A stretch of 64,000 bases of DNA from Paeniglutamicibacter psychrophenolicus (lineage in GTDB: Bacteria > Actinomycetota > Actinomycetes > Actinomycetales > Micrococcaceae): contig NZ_JAGIOE010000001.1 in NCBI RefSeq assembly GCF_017876575.1, positions 1,674,001 to 1,738,000 of the forward strand, written 5' to 3'. The position numbers and the translations under genes were made by a program. The notes below the pieces were generated by a model. It searched no databases. It saw nothing but the letters and a program-made list of their open reading frames with translations, and was not told where the DNA came from. Positions 46,583-57,372 of the stretch are shown here, one piece after another (position 1 is the stretch's first letter; each line of letters starts with the position of its first letter).

Positions 46583-47812
46583 CTACCGGGTGAGGTAGCC
46601 GTTGGGATCCAGGACGTATTTGGTGGCCGCCCCGGCGTCGAACTCGGCGTAGCCGCGCGGGGCGTCGGACAGCGGGATCGCCTGGGCGTTGACGGCCTTG
46701 GCGATGTGGATCTTCTCGTGCAGGATCGCCATCATCAGCTGCCGGTTGTACTTCATCACCGGGCACTGGCCGGTGGCGAAGGACAGGGACTTGGCCCAGC
46801 CGGTGCCCAGCGACAGGGACAGGCTGCCCTGCTTCGCCGCCTCGTCCACCGCTCCGGGGTCCCCGGTGACATAGAGCCCGGGGATGCCCAGGGATCCGCC
46901 GGCCCGGGTGAGGTCCATGAGCGAGTTCAGCACGGTGGCCGGGGCTTCCTGCGCGCCGGAGCCGTGCCCGTGGCCGCGGGCCTCGAAGCCGACCGCGTCG
47001 ATGCCGCAGTCGACCTCGCGCACGCCGAGGATTTGCTCGATCTGGTCGGCCGGGTCCCCGGCCCCGACGTTGATGGTTTCGCAGCCGAAGGACCGTGCCT
47101 GGGCGAGGCGGTCCTCGTTCAGGTCGCCCACGATGACCACAGCCGCCCCCAGCAGCTGGGCGGACGCGGCGGCGGCGAGCCCGACGGGCCCGGCCCCTGC
47201 CACGTAGACGGTCGAGCCGACGGTGACCCCGGCGGTGACGGCGCCGTGGAAGCCGGTGGGCAGGATGTCCGAGAGCATGGTCAGGTCCATGATCTTTTCC
47301 AGCGCCTGGTCCCGGTCGGGGAACCTGAGCAGGTTCCAGTCGGCGTAGGGGACCAGGACGAACTCGGCCTGGCCGCCGACCCAGCCGCCCATGTCGACGT
47401 AGCCGTAGGCGCTTCCGGGGCGGTCGGGGTTCACGTTCAGGCAGATCCCCGTCTGCCCCTCCTTGCAGTTGCGGCAGCGGCCGCAGGAGATGTTGAAGGG
47501 CACCGAGACGATGTCCCCGACCTTGAGGAACTCCACGTCGGGGCCGGTCTCGATGACCTCCCCGGTGATCTCGTGGCCCAGGACCAGGCCGGCCGGTGCG
47601 GTGGTGCGGCCGCGGACCATGTGCTGGTCCGAACCGCAGATGTTGGTGCTCACGGTGCGCAGGATGGCCCCGTGGGGGACCTTGCGCCCGACGTTGGCGG
47701 GGTTGACCCCGGGTCCGTCCCTGAGCTCGAGGGTGGGGTACGGGGTGTCGATGACCTCGACGACCCCGGGTTTCACGTAGGCGACGGCCTTGTTTCCGGG
47801 CACGGGCACCAC
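46583..47812 (-). CDS. fdhA: Formaldehyde dehydrogenase, glutathione-independent type
   Basis: Zinc-dependent medium-chain dehydrogenase of 409 residues. Catalytic zinc ligands are in STNICGSDQHMVRG and LGHEITG; structural-zinc cysteines form CGRCRNCKEGQTGIC; the Rossmann motif is VAGAGPVGLAAA. The inserted FEARGHGHG segment and the overall pattern match Pseudomonas putida FdhA, which oxidises formaldehyde to formate with tightly bound NAD. GTG at 47812; the next GTG (47809) has better spacing to the GGAAGG upstream. First gene of a pair with the GlcG/HbpS-like gene. Confidence 0.88.
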   Translation of the reverse strand: MVPVPGNKAVAYVKPGVVEVIDTPYPTLELRDGPGVNPANVGRKVPHGAILRTVSTNICGSDQHMVRGRTTAPAGLVLGHEITGEVIETGPDVEFLKVGDIVSVPFNISCGRCRNCKEGQTGICLNVNPDRPGSAYGYVDMGGWVGGQAEFVLVPYADWNLLRFPDRDQALEKIMDLTMLSDILPTGFHGAVTAGVTVGSTVYVAGAGPVGLAAAASAQLLGAAVVIVGDLNEDRLAQARSFGCETINVGAGDPADQIEQILGVREVDCGIDAVGFEARGHGHGSGAQEAPATVLNSLMDLTRAGGSLGIPGLYVTGDPGAVDEAAKQGSLSLSLGTGWAKSLSFATGQCPVMKYNRQLMMAILHEKIHIAKAVNAQAIPLSDAPRGYAEFDAGAATKYVLDPNGYLTR

Positions 47813-48075
47813 TACCTTCCGCAGTTCTGTTCTCTCCGTCGGACGGGAACCGGGAAGCGAATGCCAATGTGGGCGTTGCGGTGCGCGGGGAAAAGCAGGT
47901 CCCCGGGCGCGATGATGGCCCCAAGCCTTCGATGGCCGTGTTGCATGTGCCGCGGTCTCCGGCCCCCATCCCTTATGGCCCCAGCGTACGACCTGGACGC
48001 GGACAAGGCCATGGGTGGGCCCCGCCGATCGGCGCCGATGTGAAAGCGTCGGTGGGGCCGTGGCAGGATTGAAAT

Positions 48076-49065
48076 ATGACGATCACCGCAGCCGCAGACG
48101 GATCAGCCCTTGGAAACCCGGGACCGGCAGGATGGGCCTGGTACATCGACGACGACCGCTGGGCCGCCGGCGGCTGGGCCCACGGCACCAACAACATGGG
48201 CGAGCTCATGGCCGTGCTTGACCTTTTCCGCGCCACCGCGCACCTGCCCGAGGAGGAACTGCACATCCTGTGCGATTCCCAATACGTGATCAACTCGGTG
48301 ACCAAGTGGATGCCGGGCTGGAAGAAGAAGGGCTGGAAGAAGTCCGACGGCAAGCCGGTGCTGAACCTGGAGCTGCTCAAGGACATCGACGCCGCCATCA
48401 CGGGCCGCAAGTACCGATTCGAATGGGTCAAGGGCCACGCCGGGCACGAGCTGAACGAGGCCGCCGACGACCGCGCCCGCGCCGCCGCCACCGCCTACCA
48501 GGCAGGCAAGGAGCCGGACGCCGGACCGGGGCTCGACGGTGTGCAGGGGGCCGCCGAAGCAACCGCCAACCACGAGGTTCCGGCGCCCGACGGCCACGAC
48601 TCGATGATCTTCGAGGACCTGGATGTGCAGGTGCCGAGGTCAGCGGTTGCCGCCGAATCGGCGCCGGCCGAACCTGTTGCCACCGATTCGGTGCCTGCCG
48701 ACCCGGCGGCTCAACTCGCCGCGGACGTGCAGATGGTCTTCGAACTGGAAACCGAGCTTCTCTCCCCGGCGGTGCGCGGGGACCTGACAGAGGTCATGGC
48801 ATTCCTGCACCCGGAGTTCCAGGAGATCAGCCGCGACGGTTCGTTGACAGACCGCTCCACCATCATCGCCGCGTTCAACGCCGCCGAGCCGCTGCCCGTC
48901 GGCGGCGCCTTGCAGGTTCTGGCCGCCACGCCCTGGGGCCTGGACAAGGTGCAGCTGGCCTACCGGCTGCTGGCCGGGGACCAAGCGGTGCTGTGCTCGT
49001 CGTTCTGGCAGCGGGTCGAGGGTCGCTGGCTGCTGCGCTACCGCCAGGAAACGCCGACCGCCTGA
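48076..49065 (+). CDS. RNase HI fused to an NTF2-like (DUF4440/SnoaL) domain
   Basis: Two-domain protein of 329 residues. Residues 1-140 are RNase HI: AADGSALGNPGPAGW (Asp8), NNMGELMAV (Glu43), CDSQYVINS (Asp67), and KGHAGHELNEAADDRA (His124 region, Asp131), so all four acidic catalytic residues are present. A variable Ala/Glu/Pro linker (140-205) leads to a C-terminal NTF2-like domain (about 213-325: LETELLSPAVRGDLTEVMAFLHPEFQEISRDG and SSFWQRVEGRWLLRYRQE). The first domain would degrade the RNA strand of RNA-DNA hybrids; the role of the second is unknown. Confidence 0.88.
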   Translation: MTITAAADGSALGNPGPAGWAWYIDDDRWAAGGWAHGTNNMGELMAVLDLFRATAHLPEEELHILCDSQYVINSVTKWMPGWKKKGWKKSDGKPVLNLELLKDIDAAITGRKYRFEWVKGHAGHELNEAADDRARAAATAYQAGKEPDAGPGLDGVQGAAEATANHEVPAPDGHDSMIFEDLDVQVPRSAVAAESAPAEPVATDSVPADPAAQLAADVQMVFELETELLSPAVRGDLTEVMAFLHPEFQEISRDGSLTDRSTIIAAFNAAEPLPVGGALQVLAATPWGLDKVQLAYRLLAGDQAVLCSSFWQRVEGRWLLRYRQETPTA

Positions 49066-49112
49066 GCAGGTCGGCGGCCGTCGGGTACGGGTGGGTCGGT
49101 AATGTGGGGGTC

Positions 49113-50276
49113 GTGACTACGCAGAGCAACCACACCACTGTCATTGACCAGCGCTTCGCCCCGGTGGCCGAGCTGATGTCTTCCTTCGCCGCCAACGATC
49201 CGGACTACTCCGGCCAGCTGGCCGTTTACCAGGACGGAAACCTGGCGCTGGACATGAGCGTGGGTGAGAACTGCACCCCCGACTCGATGACCGGGGTGTT
49301 CTCCTGTTCCAAGGGGGCCGGGGCCATCGTCATGGCGCTGCTGGTGCAACAGGGGCTGCTGGACCTGGAGGCACCGGTGGCCGTGTACTGGCCCGAGTTC
49401 GCCGCTGCCGGGAAGGCCTCGATCACCGTGGCGCAGCTGCTCAGCCACCAGGCGGGCCTGCCCGGGGTCGCCGGGGGGTTCACCCAGGAGGAACTGGTTG
49501 ATTCGCGGCTGGCCGCCGGCATCCTGGCGGCGACCGCACCGCTGTGGACCCCGGGCAGCACGCACAGCTACCACGCGCTGACCATGGGCGTGTTCATGGA
49601 GGAACTCGCCCGCCGCTGCGCACAGGAAACCCTGCAGGAGATCTTCGAGCGCCGCATTCGGGCCCCGCACGACATCGACTTCCACCTGGGCCTGCCCGAG
49701 GATCTTGAACCGCGCTTCCGCCCGGTCCTGGCGGCCCTCGACGCCGGTCCGGCTCCCTTCCTCGACCCGTTCTCCCCGATGGGGCTGGCCATGAACTCGA
49801 CCGGCGGGTTCGAAGGACCCAAGGGGCCCAGCTTCGAGATCATGGACGTGCCCAATGTGCGCGCCATCCGCGAGGCCGGCCTGGCCGCGATCGGCGGGGT
49901 GGCCAACGCCCGCGGGCTGGCCAGGCTCTATGCGCTGGCCAGCACCGGGTTCGTCGACGAGTCCGGGGACGAGCATGCGCCGCTGCTCACCGAGGCCACG
50001 ATCGCGCAGGTGTCCCAGGACCGGGTGTTCGGACTGGACCGGGCCGGAGGCTCTCCCGGGGCCTTCGGCATCGGGTTCATGAAGGCCCACGCGAACAACG
50101 ACTTCGGGTCCGCGCGGGCCTTTGGCCACGACGGGGCCAACGCCTCGCTGGGATATGCGGATCCGGCCTACGGGCTGGCGCTGGGCTATGTCCCGGCACG
50201 GGCCGAAGCCAACGGGACCGGTTCGCGCGGCGGGCAGCTGAGCGTGCTGGCCCGCCAGGTGCTGCTGGCCGGCTAG
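49113..50276 (+). CDS. Serine beta-lactamase-fold hydrolase (class C/EstB-like)
   Basis: Protein of 387 residues of the Beta-lactamase (PF00144) family. The nucleophile motif is SCSKGAG (Ser-x-x-Lys), the second motif is YHA in HSYHALTMG (where class C enzymes have YxN), and the third is HDGANASLG (in place of KTG). This set is usual for esterases and peptidase-like members rather than true beta-lactamases. No signal peptide is visible, so it is probably cytoplasmic. GTG at 49113. Its TAG shares CTAG with the stop of the next, convergent small gene. Confidence 0.87.
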   Translation: MTTQSNHTTVIDQRFAPVAELMSSFAANDPDYSGQLAVYQDGNLALDMSVGENCTPDSMTGVFSCSKGAGAIVMALLVQQGLLDLEAPVAVYWPEFAAAGKASITVAQLLSHQAGLPGVAGGFTQEELVDSRLAAGILAATAPLWTPGSTHSYHALTMGVFMEELARRCAQETLQEIFERRIRAPHDIDFHLGLPEDLEPRFRPVLAALDAGPAPFLDPFSPMGLAMNSTGGFEGPKGPSFEIMDVPNVRAIREAGLAAIGGVANARGLARLYALASTGFVDESGDEHAPLLTEATIAQVSQDRVFGLDRAGGSPGAFGIGFMKAHANNDFGSARAFGHDGANASLGYADPAYGLALGYVPARAEANGTGSRGGQLSVLARQVLLAG

Positions 50277-50545
50277 ATGACCCCGGAGAAGGAGTCGTTC
50301 AGGTGCTGGTCGCCGCGGATTTCCTCGAGCCAGGGGATCTGCGCGGGGTCGGCGCCCTGGTGGGTCGGCACGATGTCGCAGCGCACCTCGTAGGTGTCCG
50401 GGCCCACGGAAACCGGACCGTTGCCATGCGCCGCGGGCTCGGGCGCGTGCTCCGGCATGCCCAGGGGATCGGCACCGTGGCCGATGACGTTCCTGGCGGG
50501 ATGCCCGTTGGTGCGGTGGGTCTTGCGGCGGTTTGTGGTCTTCAT
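50273..50545 (-). CDS. Small hypothetical protein
   Basis: Predicted protein of 90 residues, hydrophilic and rich in His, Pro and Gly (MKTTNRRKTHRTNGHPARN..., then YEVRCDIVPTHQGADPAQIPWLEEIRGDQHLNDSF). The C-terminal half has ordered-looking composition; no family recognised. It converges on the beta-lactamase-fold gene with overlapping stop codons. Coding status rests on composition and on the tight gene packing, so confidence is moderate. Confidence 0.5.
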   Translation of the reverse strand: MKTTNRRKTHRTNGHPARNVIGHGADPLGMPEHAPEPAAHGNGPVSVGPDTYEVRCDIVPTHQGADPAQIPWLEEIRGDQHLNDSFSGVI

Positions 50546-50695
50546 GTTTTCCAGCGTGCGCGCGTTGGCTAGGTGCTTGCTGTGTGCCGGCACAGCGCAG
50601 CCGGTGAGTCGTGTCAACGAGGTTGGGCCCCGGGTGTTGCGCAGCGTGTCGCCGCGGTGCCTGAACAAGGGCGGTGGCGGCGATACGCTGGGGGC

Positions 50696-51472
50696 GTGGA
50701 ATTTTCGAAACGATATCTGGCCCTGGGCGACTCGTTCACCGAGGGCATGGGCGATGTGGACGGGAACCGGCCGAACCAGGTGCGCGGTTGGGCCGACCGG
50801 GTTGCCGAGCAACTCTGTGCGGACCCGGACTGGGGATATGCCAACCTGGCGATCCGCGGCAAGAAGGTCGGGCAGGTGATCGCCGAACAGCTGCCCGTGG
50901 CGCTGACCATGCGCCCGACGCTGGTCAGCCTGTACATGGGCGGCAACGACATCCTGCGCCCCAGCGTCGACATCGACACCATGATGTCCAGGTACGAGGA
51001 GACGGTGGGCCAGCTGGCCGCAACCGGCGCCTCGCTGCTGCTGTTCACCGGGTTCGATTCCAACGGCTCGGCAATCTTCGAAAAGACCCGCGGCCGCACC
51101 GCCATCTACAACGAGGCCGTGCGCGAAATCGCCGAACGCCACGGGGCAGTGATCGCCGACTACTGGCGCTGGCGCGAATTCCGGGACTGGCGCTACTGGG
51201 CCACCGACCGACTGCACATGGGCACCGCCGGGCACACCCTGATGGCCGGGAAGGTGCTCGAGGTCCTGGAACGGGACAGCGCCATCCAGCCTCCGGAGCT
51301 CCCGCCGCTGGTCGCGCAGTCACGGGCCGAAAAGCTGCGAGCGGACGCGGTCTGGGCCAAGGAATTCCTGGCCCCGTGGGTCAAGCGCCGGCTCACCGGG
51401 ACCTCGTCGGGGGACAACCTGTCCGCCCGCTACCCGCGCTACGTCTCGCTTCAGGCACCGGCGGCCCGGTAA
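50696..51472 (+). CDS. SGNH/GDSL-family hydrolase
   Basis: Esterase or lipase of 258 residues. Block I is LALGDSFTEGMGD with the nucleophile Ser13, block III is GGNDI, and the catalytic Asp-x-x-His is in DRLHMGTAGH. No signal peptide, so probably intracellular. The GTG at 50696 places the GDS block at its usual distance from the N-terminus. The C-terminal 50 residues (EKLRADAVWAKEFLAPWVKRR) are helical and are seen in actinobacterial SGNH proteins. Substrate unknown. Confidence 0.88.
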   Translation: MEFSKRYLALGDSFTEGMGDVDGNRPNQVRGWADRVAEQLCADPDWGYANLAIRGKKVGQVIAEQLPVALTMRPTLVSLYMGGNDILRPSVDIDTMMSRYEETVGQLAATGASLLLFTGFDSNGSAIFEKTRGRTAIYNEAVREIAERHGAVIADYWRWREFRDWRYWATDRLHMGTAGHTLMAGKVLEVLERDSAIQPPELPPLVAQSRAEKLRADAVWAKEFLAPWVKRRLTGTSSGDNLSARYPRYVSLQAPAAR

Positions 51473-51525
51473 CCAAAGGTCGCGCCGCTGGCCAAGAAGT
51501 GTTCGAGGGTGCTTTGCTGGTGGGC

Positions 51526-52257
51526 ATGGACGGGCAGCAGGAACCGCAGGGACAACACGAGGACGAACCGCACAACCAGGGCGTGGCCGAAAGGCTTAAC
51601 TGGCTGCGTGCCGGGGTGCTGGGCGCCAACGACGGGATCGTCTCGGTCGCAGCGGTGGTCGTCGGTGTTGCCGGTGCCACCACGGCCCACGGACCGATCC
51701 TTGCGGCCGGGGCGGCCGCCGCCATCGGCGGGGCGATCTCCATGGCGCTGGGGGAGTACGTCTCGGTGTCCAGTTCGGCGGATTCGCAAAAGGCGCTCAT
51801 CGAGAAGGAACGCCTCGAGCTGGCCCAGATGCCGCAGGAAGAACTGGCGGAGCTGGCCGGACTATACGAGGCCAAGGGGCTGAGCCAGGAAACCGCCGCC
51901 CGGGTGGCCCACGAACTGACCGCCCACGATGCGCTGGCCGCGCACCTTGATGCAGAGCTGCAGCTCGACGAACAAGAGGTGCTGAACCCGTGGAACGCCG
52001 CCGTGGCCTCGGCGGTGTCCTTCACGGTGGGGGCCGCGTTGCCCTTCGCCACCGCGGTGTTCCTGCCCGGGCCACTGAAGATCCCGGTGACCTTCATCGC
52101 CGTGATGCTGGCGCTGGGAATCACCGGTGCGCTCGGCGCCCGGCTGGGCGGGGCCCCGATGCTTCGACCGACGCTGCGGGTGCTCATCGGCGGGGCCGCG
52201 GCTCTCGGGATCACCTTCGCCATCGGCTCCTGGCTGGGTGTCGCCGGGATCGTGTAG
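51526..52257 (+). CDS. VIT1/CCC1-family membrane transporter
   Basis: Membrane protein of 243 residues, VIT1/CCC1 (DUF125) family, which moves Fe2+ or Mn2+ out of the cytoplasm. The signature LRAGVLGANDGIVSVAAVV opens the first helix; MALGEYVSVSSSADSQKALIEKE closes the second and leads to the metal-binding helical loop (KERLELAQMPQEELAELA), followed by three C-terminal helices. Length fits the short bacterial VIT type. The ATG at 51526 is used; a GTG two codons upstream is better spaced from AGGG. Confidence 0.88.
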   Translation: MDGQQEPQGQHEDEPHNQGVAERLNWLRAGVLGANDGIVSVAAVVVGVAGATTAHGPILAAGAAAAIGGAISMALGEYVSVSSSADSQKALIEKERLELAQMPQEELAELAGLYEAKGLSQETAARVAHELTAHDALAAHLDAELQLDEQEVLNPWNAAVASAVSFTVGAALPFATAVFLPGPLKIPVTFIAVMLALGITGALGARLGGAPMLRPTLRVLIGGAAALGITFAIGSWLGVAGIV

Positions 52258-52318
52258 CTGCGGCTCGGCGCGCTTGCGGTCGGGTCCGGACTGGATCTGC
52301 CTGGTTTGGGTGGTGGAA

Positions 52319-52360
52319 CACCACGGGGAGCCCGACCTTGTGGCCGGGCTCCCCGTGGTG
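52319..52360. terminator. Bidirectional terminator
   Basis: A perfect 16-bp inverted repeat (52319-52334 with 52345-52360) separated by ten bases lies between the convergent VIT-family and oxidoreductase genes. Confidence 0.8.
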
Positions 52361-52387
52361 CTGGAGACGTGTGTCGCCGGGCCTGGA

Positions 52388-53065
52388 TCAGCCGGCGATC
52401 TTCAGTGCGGTGCCCCAGTTGAAATCGGGCAGTGCGGGGTTGGCCTGCATGGCCATGACCAGAAGCTGGAATCCTTCGAGCTCGCGGGCGTGGTGCAGGC
52501 CGCCGACCTCGATAGGGCGCATCCCTGCGGCCGTGGCGAAGGCGGCAACTTCGGTGCGTGCCGAGTCCTCGCCGGCGACGAAGACATCCAGCGGCTCGCC
52601 TGCAGCCGAACCGGCGGTCAGCGGGCCGGCAAAGGTGGTGTTGAAGGCCTTGACGACGGTGGCCGAGGTCAGCGCGGCGATTTCCTCGGCGGCGGAGCTG
52701 CCTGCCGCGGTGGTCAGTGAATCGAAGGTCGAGAAGTCCACCGGGTTGGTGATGTCGATGACGATTTTGGAATCGAGGGCGGCGCCCTGGGCCGTGACGT
52801 ATTCCTTGGCGGCGTCGAAGGGCAGCGCCAGGACGACGATACGCCCGGCCGGGGCCTCGGTGAGATTTCCGCCGGTGGTGCCACCGCCGAGCTCCGCGGC
52901 GAGCGTGGCCGAAGCCTCGGTGTCGCGGGCGAGGACCTGGAGGTTCTTGCCTGCTGCGAGGGTGCGGGCTGCCAGTGCGCGTCCCATGTTGCCGGTTCCG
53001 ATGATGCTGATGTCGATGGACATTGCTGCCTTCTTTCCGAAGAGTCGAGCGAGGAAGTTTTTCAT
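52388..53065 (-). CDS. NADPH-dependent F420 reductase-like oxidoreductase
   Basis: Rossmann-fold protein of 225 residues. The dinucleotide motif is IGTGNMGRALA at about residue 22, with LARD after the second strand and ITNPVDFSTF later; this is the NADP_oxidored_F420 family layout. An N-terminal extension MKNFLARLFGKKAA precedes a second possible start MSIDISIIG, which is where most homologues begin. Two TTGA-N4-TCAA palindromes lie just upstream, resembling those of the MarR-controlled FMN reductase. Confidence 0.82.
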   Translation of the reverse strand: MKNFLARLFGKKAAMSIDISIIGTGNMGRALAARTLAAGKNLQVLARDTEASATLAAELGGGTTGGNLTEAPAGRIVVLALPFDAAKEYVTAQGAALDSKIVIDITNPVDFSTFDSLTTAAGSSAAEEIAALTSATVVKAFNTTFAGPLTAGSAAGEPLDVFVAGEDSARTEVAAFATAAGMRPIEVGGLHHARELEGFQLLVMAMQANPALPDFNWGTALKIAG

Positions 53066-53084
53066 GTGGTCTCAATCCGTATGG

Positions 53085-53131
53085 TTGAAGCTTCAAGTAT
53101 CACAGTACGCCCCACTTGATTGAAGTGTCAA
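53085..53131 (-). promoter_or_regulatory. Pair of TTGAAG-type palindromes
   Basis: TTGAAGCTTCAA at 53085-53096 is a perfect 12-base palindrome and TTGAAGTGTCAA at 53120-53131 is an imperfect second copy. Both are within 70 bases upstream of the oxidoreductase start at 53065. Spacing and form suggest a dimeric repressor of the MarR type; no regulator gene is adjacent. Confidence 0.65.
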
Positions 53132-53296
53132 GTATTTTTTGGCTGAGGTATTGGGGAACCGTTGCCGGCACGCGGGCGGCCTGCGTATTCCAGTGCTGTC
53201 CCATGGCCTGGTTGACGTGGGGAACATGTCGGTCTTTGTCTTCCTCAACCTCTATATACCGCCCGGAATGTGATGCCTGGCCTGGCTCCGTGGGAA

Positions 53297-53358
53297 CCCG
53301 AAACCGAAAGGAAGATGCCTGCCCGAAACCGAAAGGAAGATGCCTGCCCGAAACCGAG
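53297..53358 (+). repeat. 25-bp tandem repeat, about 2.5 copies
   Basis: Two identical 25-base units (53297-53321 and 53322-53346), beginning CCCGAAACCGAAAGG, are followed by a partial third copy to 53358. The repeat lies 105 bases upstream of the hypothetical membrane gene. Confidence 0.85.
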
Positions 53359-53462
53359 CGTCCCTTGCAACGTGGCGCGCCTTGGAAACGGGACCTAGGA
53401 TGGGCTGAATACCCACTCCGCAGGTCGGAGAGCCACTCCAGTTCAGTCAAGGAGACTTCACG

Positions 53463-54047
53463 ATGGAAAGGTCGATCCATGCGGATGCGGGCACCTTCCG
53501 GAGCAGTCCGCTGACGGTCGTGTCCATCGGAGTGCTTGCCGTGGTGGTCGCCATCGCAGGCTGGGCGGGCTACCGGATGATGGATCCGGTGGCTGGGTAC
53601 GGCCAGGGCAACTTGACCTGCCATAGCACCGCAGCCCCCGGGGTGGCTTCGGGCGTCTTGACCACTCCATGGATCGAGGTGAAGCCCGGGCGTTCGATCC
53701 AGGTGCGGGCGCTCACGTTGGTGGCCCCGGTGAACTATGCACTTGCCGGAACCGGTATCCAGCACGACGGTGTGCAACTTGGTGCGTGGGAGTACCCGGT
53801 GGGCGATGGTGATCCGGAAATGCAGGCCACATGGCTTTCCCGCACCGAGTTGCCAGCCACCTTGGAGGACCGGCCCGAACATTCAATCATCATGGCGCTT
53901 GAACCCGTCGACGTGAACCAAGAGTCCTCGCTGGATTCCGTGCGCGTGCGCTATGACAACCAGTGGGGCATTCCGTATTCCATAGACGTCGGACCGCGCT
54001 TCGAGGCCAAGCCGAATTGCCTGCTTGACGACGAGGAAGCGGACTGA
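53463..54047 (+). CDS. Hypothetical membrane-anchored protein
   Basis: Protein of 194 residues with one N-terminal transmembrane segment (TVVSIGVLAVVVAIAGWAGY, about residues 18-37) and an extracytoplasmic domain that is beta-rich (VKPGRSIQVRALTLVAPVNYALAG, GIPYSIDVGPRF). AAGGAG lies eight bases before the ATG. Two cysteines in the outer domain (in NLTCHS and PNCLL) could form a disulfide. No family recognised; located just upstream of the glycine riboswitch but not part of that unit. Confidence 0.75.
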   Translation: MERSIHADAGTFRSSPLTVVSIGVLAVVVAIAGWAGYRMMDPVAGYGQGNLTCHSTAAPGVASGVLTTPWIEVKPGRSIQVRALTLVAPVNYALAGTGIQHDGVQLGAWEYPVGDGDPEMQATWLSRTELPATLEDRPEHSIIMALEPVDVNQESSLDSVRVRYDNQWGIPYSIDVGPRFEAKPNCLLDDEEAD

Positions 54048-54494
54048 GGGCACCCCCCCGGCCCCGCGGGGTGGGCAGCATCGGCTGAAAGCCCGGAAAT
54101 TCCCTGGTGGAGCCCCAAAAGTTGGCCCTGGCTTGAGGCGGAGCACCCCGTGTTGTTTGCCTCATGCTTCGCCGGTAGGATGGGAACCGTGCCTCGCAGG
54201 AGGCGCAGCCACTGACATGCGGCGGGAGAGTCCCGTTCAGCGAAAGTTGGTCGGGCGCCGTAGGAGCAATTCCTCCCCGGGAAACTCTCAGGCCCCCGTA
54301 CCGCCGCGAAGAGGCAACTCTGGAAAGTAGCAACATCGCCGTTCGGCGGTGCGGCTCACCGAAGGTGCAAGCACGTCCCTCCTACCTAGTGTCGGATACG
54401 TCGCGGAAACTCTCAGGTCACAGCAACAGGGTCGGGGAGGAACTTGCAGCTCGTTCGGTGTGCGCGCACGCCGATGACCCAATGGAGTTCCCCC
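54048..54494 (+). other. Leader region of the glycine cleavage operon
   Basis: The 447 bases between the hypothetical gene and gcvP are non-coding and contain the tandem glycine riboswitch (54219-54430). Upstream of it, at about 54150-54190, the sequence is less GC-rich and probably holds the promoter. The gcvP ribosome-binding site GGAG is at 54484-54487. Confidence 0.6.
54219..54430 (+). ncRNA. Tandem glycine riboswitch
   Basis: Two aptamers in series upstream of gcvP. Aptamer I (about 54219-54306) has GGGAGAG near its 5' end, the AGCGAAAG and GTAGGAGCAA internal elements, and the closing GGGAAACTCTCAGG, all glycine-riboswitch consensus elements. Aptamer II (about 54309-54430) has AACTCTGGAAAG, CACCGAAGGTGCAAGCAC and GCGGAAACTCTCAGG. 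Two copies permit cooperative glycine binding. In Bacillus and many actinobacteria such elements switch on the glycine cleavage operon when glycine is high. Boundaries are approximate. Confidence 0.93.
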
Positions 54495-57332
<2,838 letters not shown>

Positions 57333-57372
57333 TCCAAGACCACTCGTTTCTTGCCTCACGAAAGGTAGCTTG

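Larger units (their letters stand above)
53066..53462. other. Gene-free region with operator-like sites and a short tandem repeat
   Basis: These 397 bases hold two TTGA-N4-TCAA palindromes (53085-53131) next to the minus-strand oxidoreductase gene and, further right, a 25-base unit repeated two and a half times (53297-53358). A ribosome-binding site AAGGAG precedes the hypothetical membrane gene at 53463. No credible coding frame is seen in between. Confidence 0.55.

Noticed and set aside
49113-50276. True class C beta-lactamase (antibiotic resistance gene)
   Set aside because: The second and third motifs are YHA and HDG instead of YxN and KTG, and there is no signal peptide; an esterase or peptidase-like role is more likely.
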